DNA of 64,000 bases from Acinetobacter amyesii. Its GTDB lineage: Bacteria; Pseudomonadota; Gammaproteobacteria; Pseudomonadales; Moraxellaceae. The stretch covers positions 671,178 to 735,177 of the forward strand of contig NZ_MVKX01000001.1 of the NCBI RefSeq assembly GCF_002018365.1, read 5' to 3'. This document shows, piece after piece, positions 1 through 10,983 of the stretch (position 1 is the stretch's first letter; each line of letters opens with the position of its first letter). The notes under the pieces are model-generated. The model saw nothing but the letters and a program-made list of their open reading frames with translations. It ran no database searches and had not been told where the DNA came from. The translations under genes were made by a program, and so were the position numbers.

Positions 1-401
1 TGAAAATGATTGATCTGATCATAATAATGTCGGATATGTGCCAAGTCCTCTGCTGTAGCACGTTGTGCCGCATACCATGCAGTACCACCTTCCAAAATAA
101 TGCGCGCCTCTTGCACATCAAAACGGTAGGCAGGGTCTTCACTAATCAAACTGCTGATGGGCTGCACAATTTGATAACTCGACCAAGTCGCTGGTAATTG
201 CTTTAAAAAAGTCCCCGCACCGACTTTACTGACCAACACGCCCATGCTGGTCAATTGAGAAATCGCTTCGCGTAAAGAAGTGCGTGAGACGCCAAGTTGT
301 TCACACAGTTTCCGTTCTGCAGGCAGACGATCTCCAACTTGCATATTGCTTTCTTCAATCAATACACGAAGACTTTGAACAGTTTTATCAGAGACTTTCA
401 T
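1..401 (-). CDS. lldR: GntR/FadR-family lactate regulator LldR (3' part off window)
   Basis: N-terminal part of a GntR-family repressor; the gene continues past base 1. The ATG is at 399-401 (reverse strand). The first ~70 residues hold the winged helix-turn-helix, with the GntR hallmarks GDRLPAERKLCEQLGVSR and TSLREAISQL. After this comes the start of an FCD-type ligand domain (EARIILEGGTAWYAAQRA). The gene starts 32 bp after the stop of lldP on the same strand, the usual lldP-lldR order of L-lactate operons. The family represses lactate transport and oxidation until lactate binds. Three matching dyads lie upstream of lldP. Only about 133 codons are visible, so the family is sure; the name rests on the lldP neighbour. 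Confidence 0.9.
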   Translation of the reverse strand, partial: MKVSDKTVQSLRVLIEESNMQVGDRLPAERKLCEQLGVSRTSLREAISQLTSMGVLVSKVGAGTFLKQLPATWSSYQIVQPISSLISEDPAYRFDVQEARIILEGGTAWYAAQRATAEDLAHIRHYYDQINHF

Positions 402-433
402 CTGCTTTCCTTAACGTTGTTACACAATGCGTG

Positions 434-2095
434 TTATGGAATCATCCAAGGGAACACATAAGCTTGTAGGGTGATTAAAATCCCCATCATGATTGTGAAC
501 GTTATACTGTGTTTTACGGTAAAACGGAATAAATCAGACTCTTTACCTACCAAGCCAACTGCCGCACATGCAATTGCAATGGACTGGGGTGAAATCATTT
601 TTCCAGTCACACCACCACTGGTATTGGCAGCAACGAGTAATACTTCTGGTACACCAATTTGCTGTGCAGTAGTTGCCTGTAATGCAGCAAATAGCGCATT
701 GGCTGACGTATCTGAACCCGTGAGGAAGACACCAAGCCATCCTAAAAATGGTGAGAAGAAGGTAAAGGCTTGACCTGTATGCGCAAGTGCTAATGCCAAT
801 GTTGCTGACATCCCTGAATAGTTGGCGATAAATGCAAAAGCCAAGACCATCCCAATCGAATAAATTGGAATTTTTAATTCATTAATGGTTTCACCAAAGG
901 TCACAATCGCGTCTTTCGGCTTCATTTTTAAGAAAATAATGGTAATGATCGCAGCAATGACAATTGCCGTACCTGTTGCCGAAAACCAGTCAAATTTATA
1001 GATGGCATCGTAGTCCTTCATTTCAGGTACGACTGGCGGCATCTTTTGAACCAATTGATGTAAAAATGGCACTTTGATCGAAATAACTAAATCATGTAAG
1101 GCACCGTCTTTAGTAAATAAATCCTTAAACGGTTTAATACTCCAGATCGTGACCATCACCGTTAAGATCGCAAATGGCGACCACGCTTTTGCAATTTGAC
1201 CAAAGCTATATTTTTGCTGTTTTTGCGCAGCAACATCTTCACTCATCGTCGCATCTTGATCTGCAAAGCGGAAAATATGTTTAGGCTGCCAATATTTAAA
1301 TAAAATCGTTAATGACACTAAAGAGGCAATCGCCGCGGTAATATCGGGTAATTCAGGACCGACAAAGTTCGACGTTAGATACTGTGCAATCGCAAAGCTA
1401 CTCGCGCCAACCACAACTGCAGGCCAAGTTTCCTTCACACCGCGCCAACCATCCATAATCGCCATAATCCAAAACAGTACAATCGGTACCATAAATGGCA
1501 ACTGTCGACCAACCATCTGACTGATTTCCATCGTATCAACACCAGACACTTGTCCAGCAACGATAATTGGAATACCCATCGCACCGAAAGCCACTGGCGC
1601 TGTATTTACGATCAGACAAAGACCTGCCGCATATAAAGGTTTAAAGCCTAAACCTACCAATAGTGCTGCGGTAATCGCTACAGGGGCACCAAAGCCCGCT
1701 GCACCTTCGAGGAAAGTACCGAAAGCAAAGCCAACTAACAGCATCTGTAAACGTTGATCTTCAGTAATGGAAAGAATCGAAGAACGGATGATGTCAAACT
1801 GTCCTGTTTTGACTGAGATTTTATACAGGAACACCGCACCAATAATGATCCATGCAATCGGCCATAAACCGTAGAAGAAACCGTAGACCATCGAAGCCAA
1901 TGCCATGAGCACAGGCATGTCATAGGCAAATAAAGACACCAACAGTGCCAGTACAACGGTGATCGTACCTGCCACACTGCCTTTTAAACGAAATACAGCA
2001 AGCGCTAAGAAAAAAAAGATAATCGGAATGAGCGCAATTAAACTTGATATCCATATATTCCCCATTGGGTCATATATTTGCTGCCATTGAAGCAT
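434..2095 (-). CDS. lldP: L-lactate permease LldP
   Basis: Inner-membrane L-lactate/proton symporter of the LctP family, with many hydrophobic segments and the family-typical stretches [18 protein letters not shown] and [14 protein letters not shown]; about 553 residues, the normal length. There are two possible ATGs, at 2101 and 2095. AAGGAG (2107-2102) directly abuts the first but lies 6 nt before the second, so 2095 is preferred. lldR follows on the same strand and the dehydrogenase genes are expected beyond the left edge. Expression is probably under LldR through the dyads at 2159-2473. Confident in the family and in the lactate substrate given the regulator. Confidence 0.95.
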   Translation of the reverse strand: MLQWQQIYDPMGNIWISSLIALIPIIFFFLALAVFRLKGSVAGTITVVLALLVSLFAYDMPVLMALASMVYGFFYGLWPIAWIIIGAVFLYKISVKTGQFDIIRSSILSITEDQRLQMLLVGFAFGTFLEGAAGFGAPVAITAALLVGLGFKPLYAAGLCLIVNTAPVAFGAMGIPIIVAGQVSGVDTMEISQMVGRQLPFMVPIVLFWIMAIMDGWRGVKETWPAVVVGASSFAIAQYLTSNFVGPELPDITAAIASLVSLTILFKYWQPKHIFRFADQDATMSEDVAAQKQQKYSFGQIAKAWSPFAILTVMVTIWSIKPFKDLFTKDGALHDLVISIKVPFLHQLVQKMPPVVPEMKDYDAIYKFDWFSATGTAIVIAAIITIIFLKMKPKDAIVTFGETINELKIPIYSIGMVLAFAFIANYSGMSATLALALAHTGQAFTFFSPFLGWLGVFLTGSDTSANALFAALQATTAQQIGVPEVLLVAANTSGGVTGKMISPQSIAIACAAVGLVGKESDLFRFTVKHSITFTIMMGILITLQAYVFPWMIP

Positions 2096-2158
2096 TGTCA
2101 TCTCCTTGAAATGCTTACTAAGATTTAATTATTGAGCAATATAAGCATGTGGTCTTTT

Positions 2159-2177
2159 ATAATGGTATGACCATTAT
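2159..2177. promoter_or_regulatory. LldR-type operator 1
   Basis: Perfect 8-bp arms around a 3-nt centre: ATAATGGT-ATG-ACCATTAT. The TGGT-N3-ACCA core is the typical target of FadR-type GntR repressors. It lies about 65 bp upstream of the lldP start, where binding would cover the promoter. Confidence 0.7.
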
Positions 2178-2267
2178 AAATATTAAACACATAAAAACTC
2201 ATACTATTGCTGAAATACTCCGCAATTTTTAATTATTTCAACTCAATCATTCAAGCTTTTCTTGTTT

Positions 2268-2280
2268 TTGGTATGACCAA
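2268..2280. promoter_or_regulatory. LldR-type operator 2
   Basis: Dyad TTGGT-ATG-ACCAA, with the same core and spacer as the other two sites. It lies about 105 bp further from lldP than site 1, a distance that would suit cooperative binding or looping. Confidence 0.6.
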
Positions 2281-2458
2281 TATAAAATGCAAAAACATTA
2301 TTTTTCCGTTTAAAAACTTCCATATCAACTTTTAAATATCTGTTTTGTATTTATTATTTATAACTAAACTTTATAAAATATACTTTAGTCTAACAATAAA
2401 GCTTTGTTTGACCTCAGTCTCATTTCAAAGAAAAATATAAAAACCAAATAAACCTATT

Positions 2459-2473
2459 ATTGGTATGACCAAT
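2459..2473. promoter_or_regulatory. LldR-type operator 3
   Basis: Dyad ATTGGT-ATG-ACCAAT, with 6-bp arms and the identical core. It lies about 245 bp upstream of the argG start and about 365 bp from lldP. It may be a remote auxiliary site for lldP repression; an effect on argG is possible but unsupported. Confidence 0.55.
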
Positions 2474-2622
2474 TATTTAAATCAAATAAATTTCTTTATA
2501 TTTGCAACCTATTTCTTTCAGAAAATGTATTTTCCGCCTGCAAAAACTGGATGAAGTATTCAACAATAGATTTCAACGATCATTTTTTTCCACCTCATCG
2601 CTTGTATCTCATGATTTTTTAG

Positions 2623-4062
<1,440 letters not shown>

Positions 4063-4078
4063 GATTTGTTGAGTCATA

Positions 4079-4107
4079 AAAAAACCGCGCAGCTAGCGCG
4101 GTTTTTT
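4079..4107 (+). terminator. Rho-independent terminator after argG
   Basis: The GC-rich stem CCGCGC / GCGCGG has a 5-nt loop and is flanked by an A-run and a T-run. It can therefore serve argG and, on the other strand, the convergent diguanylate cyclase gene. Confidence 0.9.
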
Positions 4108-4145
4108 ATTGCCGATTTCAGAAAATTACACTGACAAATTAAACA

Positions 4146-5408
4146 TTAAGCCACATGTGCTGAACGAATCGATTGATAGTAAATTTGATTCCGCCCGAGT
4201 TGTTTTGCACGATACAAAGCCTGATCAGCGATCGTCAATAATTCTTCCTTGGTCAGCATCTCCGCACGATATACGGTTATTCCCAAACTGATGGTGACAT
4301 GGTTGGATACCAACGATTTTGCGTGTGGAATCTCTAAACGATCAATTGCTTTATAAATATTCGAGGCAACTGCATAAGCACCATGTGCATCGGTTTCTGG
4401 CAATAAAACCACAAACTCTTCACCACCATATCGCGCTACAAAATCCATATGTCGAATGGCATTTTTAATGGTTTTGGCAATGGTTGAAATTACATCATCG
4501 CCTTTTTGATGACCGTAGAAATCGTTATAGTTTTTAAAATGATCGACATCGATAAACAGCACAGCAAGCGAGGTGTTATTACGTCGAGATTGCTCATAAA
4601 AGGTATCGAGCATTTCGTCAAAAGTACGTCGGTTTGAAATCTTGGTTAATTCATCATGCTGACTTAAATGCAAAAGCTCAGTGGTATGAATCCGATGGAT
4701 TTTTTCACTAATATCCGCGCGCAGCATATTCAAAAAAATCATCCGTTCACGCGCACAGAGCATCTTACTGATTGCAAAACCCAATACACAGCTTCCAATC
4801 AGCACACGCCCCAACACCATTACATCAAATTTCACTTCTAATGAAAAAAGCATCAACATGGTGACCACAGCAGCCAACAAGCCAGACATCAACATTTGGA
4901 CTGGTTTCACCCCCGTCAAAATATAGCTCAAGATGTAAATCATACAAAGGATCATCATGGCCTGATGTTTAAGTGCTTCGGTATACACGGTCATGGTGAG
5001 CCAAGACATTGAAATAACTGCCCAAAACACCACAAACATACTGGCATGTGAAAAATAAGGCTTCAGACGCTCGTAACGGGCAAAGGCATATAAAGTCAAA
5101 AGACACAGCGCTCCATTGAGCTGTCCAAGCAAACAATGAATAAAATCATGCACAAAATGCTGTTGATCAATAATCCAGTAATCGCCGGGAATGATCAGCA
5201 TGGTAAGCACAAAGTAAATCAACACCCCCATCCAGAAAAAATGACGTATGTTGGTTTGCGCACGATCAAGGTTTAAAGTCCAAAATTGTGTTTCCAGTTT
5301 TTTAGGAAACATTTCCCCTACACGACGAGTTTGCCGTGTAATCAGTTCCTCTATTTTTTCTTTATCGTATTGCAACTTTGCAAGGTTATACTTGTATTCC
5401 ATTTCCAA
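4146..5408 (-). CDS. Membrane-bound diguanylate cyclase (GGDEF)
   Basis: 420 residues. A short cytosolic N-terminus is followed by about six hydrophobic segments (residues ~55-225) and then a GGDEF domain (~250-415) with the sequence RYGGEEF at about residue 328. The catalytic site is therefore intact. The inhibitory I-site RxxD is present as RHMD, five residues before GGEEF, so product feedback is expected. It should make cyclic di-GMP from two GTP at the inner membrane, tuning the switch between motility and biofilm. No EAL or PAS domain is visible, and the membrane part resembles no sensor I can name. It stands alone, convergent with argG and divergent from pyrC. Confidence 0.93.
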   Translation of the reverse strand: MEMEYKYNLAKLQYDKEKIEELITRQTRRVGEMFPKKLETQFWTLNLDRAQTNIRHFFWMGVLIYFVLTMLIIPGDYWIIDQQHFVHDFIHCLLGQLNGALCLLTLYAFARYERLKPYFSHASMFVVFWAVISMSWLTMTVYTEALKHQAMMILCMIYILSYILTGVKPVQMLMSGLLAAVVTMLMLFSLEVKFDVMVLGRVLIGSCVLGFAISKMLCARERMIFLNMLRADISEKIHRIHTTELLHLSQHDELTKISNRRTFDEMLDTFYEQSRRNNTSLAVLFIDVDHFKNYNDFYGHQKGDDVISTIAKTIKNAIRHMDFVARYGGEEFVVLLPETDAHGAYAVASNIYKAIDRLEIPHAKSLVSNHVTISLGITVYRAEMLTKEELLTIADQALYRAKQLGRNQIYYQSIRSAHVA

Positions 5409-5553
5409 GCATTTATCTAATTCTTTTAGTCATTTAAAAATACCACAGTTTTATTCTTTATTTATATCTGTTCAGTCATTTGTACAGAAATCTCGTTACC
5501 ATTTTCACATTATTTGCATTATCATTTGTTTTATTTCCAAGCTTGGAATCGCT

Positions 5554-6588
5554 GTGAACACGATTACTCTTCTTCAGCCAGATGATTGGCATGCACATTT
5601 ACGTGACGGTCTAGCCCTAAAGCGTACAGTTCCTGATTTAGCACAACAATTCTCTCGCGCGATTTGTATGCCAAACACCGTACCACCGGTAAAAACCGTT
5701 GAAGAAGCAAATGCATACCGTGAACGTATCATGGCACATGTGCCTGAAGGCGTTCACTTTGACCCGCGTATGGTGCTCTATTTCACAGATAATACCCCGG
5801 CGAGTGAAGTTAAAAAAATTAAAGAATCTGAGCATGTTAATGCCATCAAGCTCTATCCAGCAGGTGCAACTACGAACTCAGACAGTGGTGTCAGCGACAT
5901 TAGTAAAGTCTATGGTGTGATTGAACAACTTGAAGAACATCAAGTGCCATTACTGTTACATGGTGAAGTGACACATAACCATGTCGATATTTTTGACCGT
6001 GAAAAACGTTTCCTTGATGAAGTGCTTTCTCCACTGTTAAAACAGTTCCCTAAATTAAAATTGGTGCTAGAACACATCACTACTAGTGAAGCTGCGCATT
6101 TTGTATTAGAACAAGACCGTAATGTCGCTGCGACAATCACACCGCAACATTTATTATTTAACCGTAATGACATGTTGGTGGGTGGCATTAAACCGCATTT
6201 CTATTGCTTACCGATTTTAAAACGCCAAACCCATCAGCAAACTTTGCTTGAAGTCGCGACCAGTGCAAACCCTAAATTTTTCTTAGGTACAGACAGTGCG
6301 CCGCACTCAAAAAATGCTAAAGAAAATGCATGTGGCTGTGCAGGATGTTATAGTGCACCAACAGCAATTGAGCTTTACGCTCAAGCATTTGATCAAGTCG
6401 GTAAAATCGACCGTTTAGAAGGTTTTGCAAGCCACTTTGGTGCAGACTTCTACGGACTCCCTCGAAATACCAATACCATTACTTTGGTAAATGAAGATCA
6501 AGTGATCCCTGAAAGTTTAGACTATTTGGATGGCGAAAAAATTATTCCGTTGTATGCGGGTAAGACCATCCAATGGAGAAAAGTGTGA
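5554..6588 (+). CDS. pyrC: Dihydroorotase (class II)
   Basis: Zinc amidohydrolase that interconverts carbamoyl-aspartate and dihydroorotate in pyrimidine synthesis; 344 residues, close to E. coli PyrC. Visible metal and active-site elements are HAHLRDG near the N-terminus, the lysine to be carboxylated in [25 protein letters not shown] and GTDSAPHSK. The start is taken as GTG at 5554 because TTGGAA lies 6-9 nt upstream and it gives the standard N-terminus. The open frame extends further upstream, but into the divergent cyclase gene. The stop overlaps the start of rnt (GTGA), so the two are probably translated together. Confidence 0.95.
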   Translation: MNTITLLQPDDWHAHLRDGLALKRTVPDLAQQFSRAICMPNTVPPVKTVEEANAYRERIMAHVPEGVHFDPRMVLYFTDNTPASEVKKIKESEHVNAIKLYPAGATTNSDSGVSDISKVYGVIEQLEEHQVPLLLHGEVTHNHVDIFDREKRFLDEVLSPLLKQFPKLKLVLEHITTSEAAHFVLEQDRNVAATITPQHLLFNRNDMLVGGIKPHFYCLPILKRQTHQQTLLEVATSANPKFFLGTDSAPHSKNAKENACGCAGCYSAPTAIELYAQAFDQVGKIDRLEGFASHFGADFYGLPRNTNTITLVNEDQVIPESLDYLDGEKIIPLYAGKTIQWRKV

Positions 6589-7232
6589 CAGATGAAACTC
6601 GACCAGTCATTGGTCAACGTTTCCGTGGATTCCTACCTGTTGTTGTCGATGTCGAAACAGCAGGTTTTAATTCACAGACCGATGCCTTACTGGAAATTGC
6701 AGCTATTCCTATTGTGTATGATGCAGAAGGTAATTTTGTACCAGGTGAAGCCCACCATGCACATATCAATCCGTTTGAAGGTGCCAACCTTGACCGTCGT
6801 TCGCTGGATTTTATTGGTGTAGATCCATTTAATCCAATGCGTATGGCCATGGCTGAAGATGAAAAATCAGCATTAAAACGTATCTTCAAAGCAGTAAATG
6901 AAGTACGTCGCCAACAGAACTGCACACACGCGGTTTTAGTTGGTCATAATGCCCATTTTGACTTAGGTTTTGTACAGGCAGCCATTGCACGTACTGGGAC
7001 AAAAAATCAAAATCCTTTCCATAGTTTTTCCGTATTCGATACAGTGACTTTGAGCGCTGTAATGTTTGGACAAACTGTGCTGGCAAAATCATGTATTCAA
7101 GCAGGTATTGAGTTTGATGGTAAAGAAGCACACTCTGCGCTTTACGATACTCAGAAGACCGCTGAACTGTTCTGTTATATTTTGAACAAACTCGGCCCTC
7201 ACCTACTTGACACTATGATGGCGGATCAATAA
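6585..7232 (+). CDS. rnt: Ribonuclease T
   Basis: DEDDh 3'-5' exoribonuclease that trims the CCA ends of tRNAs and other stable RNAs; works as a dimer. The exonuclease motifs are visible: [10 protein letters not shown] (Exo I, D and E), [10 protein letters not shown] (Exo II) and [10 protein letters not shown] (Exo III, H and D). The start is GTG at 6585, preceded by GGAG with a 6-nt spacer and sharing GTGA with the pyrC stop, giving 215 residues; an ATG four codons upstream (6573) is the alternative. A tRNA-Glu gene lies just downstream, and its promoter appears to sit inside the 3' end of rnt. Confidence 0.95.
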   Translation: MTDETRPVIGQRFRGFLPVVVDVETAGFNSQTDALLEIAAIPIVYDAEGNFVPGEAHHAHINPFEGANLDRRSLDFIGVDPFNPMRMAMAEDEKSALKRIFKAVNEVRRQQNCTHAVLVGHNAHFDLGFVQAAIARTGTKNQNPFHSFSVFDTVTLSAVMFGQTVLAKSCIQAGIEFDGKEAHSALYDTQKTAELFCYILNKLGPHLLDTMMADQ

Positions 7233-7235
7233 GAT
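7207..7235 (+). promoter_or_regulatory. Sigma-70 promoter for tRNA-Glu copy 1
   Basis: TTGACA (7207-7212), a 17-bp spacer and TAAGAT (7230-7235). The predicted start is about ten bases before the tRNA. The boxes overlap the last codons and stop of rnt. A weak hairpin (7217-7224 with 7237-7244) lies across the same stretch. Confidence 0.65.
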
Positions 7236-7252
7236 ACCGCCATCTTCTAAAC

Positions 7253-7328
7253 GTCCCTATCGTCTAGAGGCCTAGGACATCGCCCTTTCACGGCGGTAAC
7301 CGGGGTTCGAATCCCCGTAGGGACGCCA
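7253..7328 (+). tRNA. tRNA-Glu (TTC), copy 1
   Basis: A 76-nt cloverleaf with encoded CCA. The acceptor GTCCCTA pairs with TAGGGAC, the anticodon loop is CTTTCAC (anticodon TTC), and the T-loop is GGTTCGAAT. It is identical in sequence to four other copies in this window. Confidence 0.97.
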
Positions 7329-7449
7329 ATTCTTATTCAGACTTTCTCCAAGCTGATTATTCAAGTCTATTGAATACACATCACCGCCTCTACTGATTAG
7401 TTAGAATTTTCATTCATTGAAATTGCTGTGTATTAAAAAAACACCTATT

Positions 7450-7505
7450 GCAAATAATTCTCATTTCTATTGATTATTTTTGTAAAGTTAATGATAATCG
7501 CTATC
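7450..7505 (+). promoter_or_regulatory. Promoter with two Fur-box-like sites for the TonB receptor
   Basis: The 19-mer at 7487-7505 (core AATGATAATCG) matches the Fur consensus at 16 of 19 positions by eye. A second, weaker Fur-like site lies at 7450-7467 (GCAAATAATTCTCATTTC). Between them is TTGATT (7470-7475), a 17-bp spacer and GATAAT (7493-7498), so the -10 box sits inside the better site. Iron repression of the receptor gene is inferred. Confidence 0.7.
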
Positions 7506-7533
7506 GTTTTTATCTGCATAATTGTTGACAGCC

Positions 7534-10095
7534 ATGCGCTTTGCCTATTCTCCCCTCAATATCGCAATTTTGACTGCTTTAGCATCACAAGCTTATGCCA
7601 ATGAAATTGATTCAACTCAAGTTATTCAAAGTAATAACCTCAAAATGACGCCGATTGAAGTTGAAGTCAAAGCCAAGCAAGAAGTAGGTAAAACCGTCTA
7701 CACCAAAGAAGATTTAGAAAAAACGCCGAATGGCAAAAAAAGTATCAGTGATTTTTTAAAAACTCACACCAACGTTCAGTTTGACCGTGAGGCTTATAGC
7801 AGTGGCAATCAAGCATCCCTCGCCCCAGAAAAAATCTCGATTAATGGCGCACCAAACTTTGCCAATAAATTTACGGTAAATGGCGTCAATACATCAAACA
7901 CCTTTGACCCCGTTGGTGAAAGTGCAGATTCCAACTATTACGGCGCTCCAAGCAACTCTCAAACCGCCAACATTAATACAGACTTAATTTGTGAACTTGA
8001 AGTTATTGACAGTAATGCCAGCGCTGAACACGGCGACTTTCAGGGTGGTGTGATTGCGGCCAAAACTTGTGCGCCAAAATCTGAAATTGGAAAATTGCAT
8101 GGCTCAATCAGCTATGACTACACCAATTCCGCTTGGTCCCGCTTTAATTATGTGGATGATGCTGAAGAAGCGGATTTTGAAGACCAAGATACCGATCACC
8201 ACAAGGAATACACCACGCAAGGCATCAGCGCCAATGTCTACGGACGCTTAAATGAAGCCTGGGGATTTAACGCCTTTGGAGCGACACGCGGTTCGCGTAT
8301 CCCAGTTATGAGTGGTTTGGGTGAAAATGATAAGATTAAAACCGAAGAAGTGAATAATAATGCCGGTTTCACGGCTTACTTTAATCCAAATGATCAGCAA
8401 GCGTATCAATTCGGTGTTGAGCACTATGAATACGACAAAGAAGGCTATTATAAAAATAAGATCAATTCTGACTACAGCATTGACACCATTACCGACACTT
8501 TATTTTTCAATGCTAAAAATAAGTTCAATGGTTTCCAGCTGGAACAAAACCTGAACTACCGCACGACTGAGCTTGACCGGCACTTAAAAAGCAACAGTTC
8601 AACCGTCTGGAACTATGCAGCGGGTTCAAAAGATTGGATACCAGGTTCAAAAGATGGCGATACTCTGACTGAAGGCGGTTTCGGCGGCAATATTATCAAC
8701 CAACAATCGACCCTGTCTTATGACTTAAAAGCCATTTTCGATCCGGTTACATTTGCCAATACCACACACCGTTTTAAAGCGGGTACAGGCTATCAGCACA
8801 ATGAAGGCTCATGGGAACGCCCTGACTCGATGTCTTTATACACCACACGTGCAAATTTAGGAACGGCATCTTGTGCGGTTGGCGATGCTCAATGTGATGA
8901 AGCAGATTTACAATACCGTGCAAGCTCAACCAAACCTTGGGAATCATGGACAGGTCAGTATTCTCGCTCAGGCACATTTTATAACGCAGGCAAATTCACA
9001 GCTCGCCAAGATCAGTGGCATGTGTTTGCTGAAGATGATATCAGTTGGGATAATTTCCGTGCGCGCCTAGGTTTACGTGCCGATTATGACTCTTTAGCCT
9101 CAAACCTCAATGTTGCACCACGTTCAACATTTGAATATCTGCCATTTTCAAATGAGTCACTTAAATTCACAGCGGGCTTTAACCGTTACTATGGCAATGT
9201 CTTCCTCATGACTGAGCTGGATGAAAAAGCCTATACCACATATGCAACTTTATCCCGTTCTGCAACTTATGACTCAAGTTGGGATGAAAGCAATAATTAC
9301 GGCTGGGTTGCCACTTATCCTAGCTCACAAGCGGCCGCAGTTCGTGCAACGGATGTCAAAACACCGTATAGCGATGAAAAAGTGTTTGCGATAAGCAGCC
9401 AAATCAAAAATTTAGATTTAAATTTAAAATGGGTGAACCGCCAATTTGAAGACCGAATTGAAGAAACCCGTATTTACAAAACCACAGCAGCCGGCACGCA
9501 AGCATTAGACTACCGTACTTATGCCAATGTTGATGGCGGTCAAGCAGATACCTATACATTTACAATCAGCAACATTAACCCGTGGGACATTGGCCAGACA
9601 CAGCACAAACTTGCGCTCGGCTTAAGCTATATTGAAAATGAAACCACCCGCGGCTCATATAAAGATATGGATACTGACTCGCGTAACGCCTATGTGTCTT
9701 TAAACGGTTCTATTATTCCTAAAAGCCAGCTTCCAGTGAAAGATGCGCCATTTACAGCGCGTTTAAACTGGGAAATGAAAGGGACAGCGCTGCCGTTTAC
9801 CCTGCATAACTTCTTAAACTTCCGTTCTGCTTCAACAAACTACGTCGCAACGGGCGATAAAGTATCGTGGGATGGCTCAGATATTTCGGTCATGGAAGAA
9901 GAAGATTTTTCCAGCAAATTTACTTGGGATGCCCGCGCAACCTATGACTGGAAAATTACACCACAGCAAAGCATGACCTTCGGCTTAACGGTTTCAAATG
10001 TTTTAAATAAACAAAATAAGAACGTTAAAGATGATGGGACGCTTTATTCTGAAGAAGGACGTCGTTTTATTGCTGACGTGAGCTATAAATTTTAA
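7534..10095 (+). CDS. TonB-dependent outer-membrane receptor
   Basis: 853 residues. A signal peptide ends near SQAYA-NEI, followed by a TonB-box-like stretch (PIEVEV, about residue 40). A plug domain (~50-170, ISDFLKTHTNV, ISINGAPNF, EVIDSNASAEHGDFQGGVI) precedes a C-terminal 22-strand barrel ending in the aromatic VSYKF. Cysteine pairs occur at the end of the plug and in one loop (SCAVGDAQC). The ATG at 7534 is preferred to an upstream TTG because it starts the signal peptide cleanly. The substrate is unknown; Fur boxes upstream suggest iron or an iron complex. Two ankyrin-like genes follow on the same strand, after a terminator-like hairpin. Confidence 0.9.
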   Translation: MRFAYSPLNIAILTALASQAYANEIDSTQVIQSNNLKMTPIEVEVKAKQEVGKTVYTKEDLEKTPNGKKSISDFLKTHTNVQFDREAYSSGNQASLAPEKISINGAPNFANKFTVNGVNTSNTFDPVGESADSNYYGAPSNSQTANINTDLICELEVIDSNASAEHGDFQGGVIAAKTCAPKSEIGKLHGSISYDYTNSAWSRFNYVDDAEEADFEDQDTDHHKEYTTQGISANVYGRLNEAWGFNAFGATRGSRIPVMSGLGENDKIKTEEVNNNAGFTAYFNPNDQQAYQFGVEHYEYDKEGYYKNKINSDYSIDTITDTLFFNAKNKFNGFQLEQNLNYRTTELDRHLKSNSSTVWNYAAGSKDWIPGSKDGDTLTEGGFGGNIINQQSTLSYDLKAIFDPVTFANTTHRFKAGTGYQHNEGSWERPDSMSLYTTRANLGTASCAVGDAQCDEADLQYRASSTKPWESWTGQYSRSGTFYNAGKFTARQDQWHVFAEDDISWDNFRARLGLRADYDSLASNLNVAPRSTFEYLPFSNESLKFTAGFNRYYGNVFLMTELDEKAYTTYATLSRSATYDSSWDESNNYGWVATYPSSQAAAVRATDVKTPYSDEKVFAISSQIKNLDLNLKWVNRQFEDRIEETRIYKTTAAGTQALDYRTYANVDGGQADTYTFTISNINPWDIGQTQHKLALGLSYIENETTRGSYKDMDTDSRNAYVSLNGSIIPKSQLPVKDAPFTARLNWEMKGTALPFTLHNFLNFRSASTNYVATGDKVSWDGSDISVMEEEDFSSKFTWDARATYDWKITPQQSMTFGLTVSNVLNKQNKNVKDDGTLYSEEGRRFIADVSYKF

Positions 10096-10106
10096 TCTTC
10101 CCTATC

Positions 10107-10133
10107 AAGAGCGCTATATGCGCTCTTTTTTTT
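10107..10133 (+). terminator. Terminator after the TonB receptor
   Basis: AAGAGCGC / GCGCTCTT stem, TATAT loop and a run of eight T. It lies between the receptor and the next gene, only about 14 bp before that gene's ATG. It may therefore attenuate read-through rather than fully separate the units. Confidence 0.85.
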
Positions 10134-10146
10134 ATAGAATCATGTA

Positions 10147-10983
10147 ATGAAAAAAATAATCTTACTCTTTGGCCTGTGCATTGTATCTCTCGGTATCTTC
10201 ATCTACATTTTTAGACCCGAAGCCAGCCTACCGACAAATCCTTCAAATACTGTTGAGCACGATGCCAATCAGACAAATCAAACAACATTGAATGATGATC
10301 AAGAATCTTATATTCCCGAAACCAACGATCATGACTCTCAAATACAAGCGAAAAAACCAAAAAAATTGAGCGAAGAAGCAATACAGTATTACCGAACAGC
10401 AAGCAAATACGGTTGGGAGTCAATCGTTCGTGATTTTGAAAATGGAACCATCCTTAAAAACAAAATGCCTAAAGGGGAAAAAGAAAAACTTTGCGAAATT
10501 GCACTGAGTCAAAGCACTGCAGATCAAACCAAACGCTTATTTAAAGCAAATTGCAAACCACTCAATGGCCGTTCATCCTCTATGATTATTAATGGCGCAT
10601 TAACCAATGCAGAAGGCAAAATAGATCAAAACGAAATCATTGAAAAATTAAAGCTCTATAAGTCGGAAAACGTTTTACAAACACACGTTACGTATAAATT
10701 TGGCCCGTATGAAGAAAAAAGCTCTTTGCAATCCAAAGCAATTGGTTGGGGGCTTGAAGAGGTTTCTGATTATTTGCTGAGTATCGGTGTCGATTACACA
10801 GGCGTGGATGGTAATTTAATTTTAGACAATATCAAAGGCCGTAACCCTTCTGTGAGTTTGGTTCAAAAACTACTGAATGCAGGAATCGAGCCCAATAGTA
10901 GCGTCTATAAGCAAATGGAACAGAATGACTTTTCCACCAAACATCCTAACGTTTACAATTTATTAAAAGCACACAAACCATGA
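10147..10983 (+). CDS. Exported or membrane-anchored ankyrin-like protein A
   Basis: 278 residues, no family I can name with certainty. A hydrophobic N-terminal segment (residues 4-22) is a signal or anchor, followed by a polar, low-complexity linker (~25-75) and a helical C-terminal domain. The stretch AIGWGLEEVSDYLLSIGVD, then DGNLILDNIKGRNPS and LVQKLLNAGIEPN, has the spacing of degenerate ankyrin repeats. It is a paralogue of the next gene: both share YGWxxIVxxFEN, a CK/CKP pair, the EIIxKLxxY stretch and the ankyrin-like tail. Its stop and the next start share ATGA. It probably acts in the periplasm; a link to the upstream TonB receptor is inferred from position only. Confidence 0.7.
   Translation: MKKIILLFGLCIVSLGIFIYIFRPEASLPTNPSNTVEHDANQTNQTTLNDDQESYIPETNDHDSQIQAKKPKKLSEEAIQYYRTASKYGWESIVRDFENGTILKNKMPKGEKEKLCEIALSQSTADQTKRLFKANCKPLNGRSSSMIINGALTNAEGKIDQNEIIEKLKLYKSENVLQTHVTYKFGPYEEKSSLQSKAIGWGLEEVSDYLLSIGVDYTGVDGNLILDNIKGRNPSVSLVQKLLNAGIEPNSSVYKQMEQNDFSTKHPNVYNLLKAHKP

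Noticed and set aside
10211..10423. Minus-strand open frame opposite the ankyrin-like gene A
   Set aside because: Fully antisense to a gene with a paralogue in the other frame; no start context.
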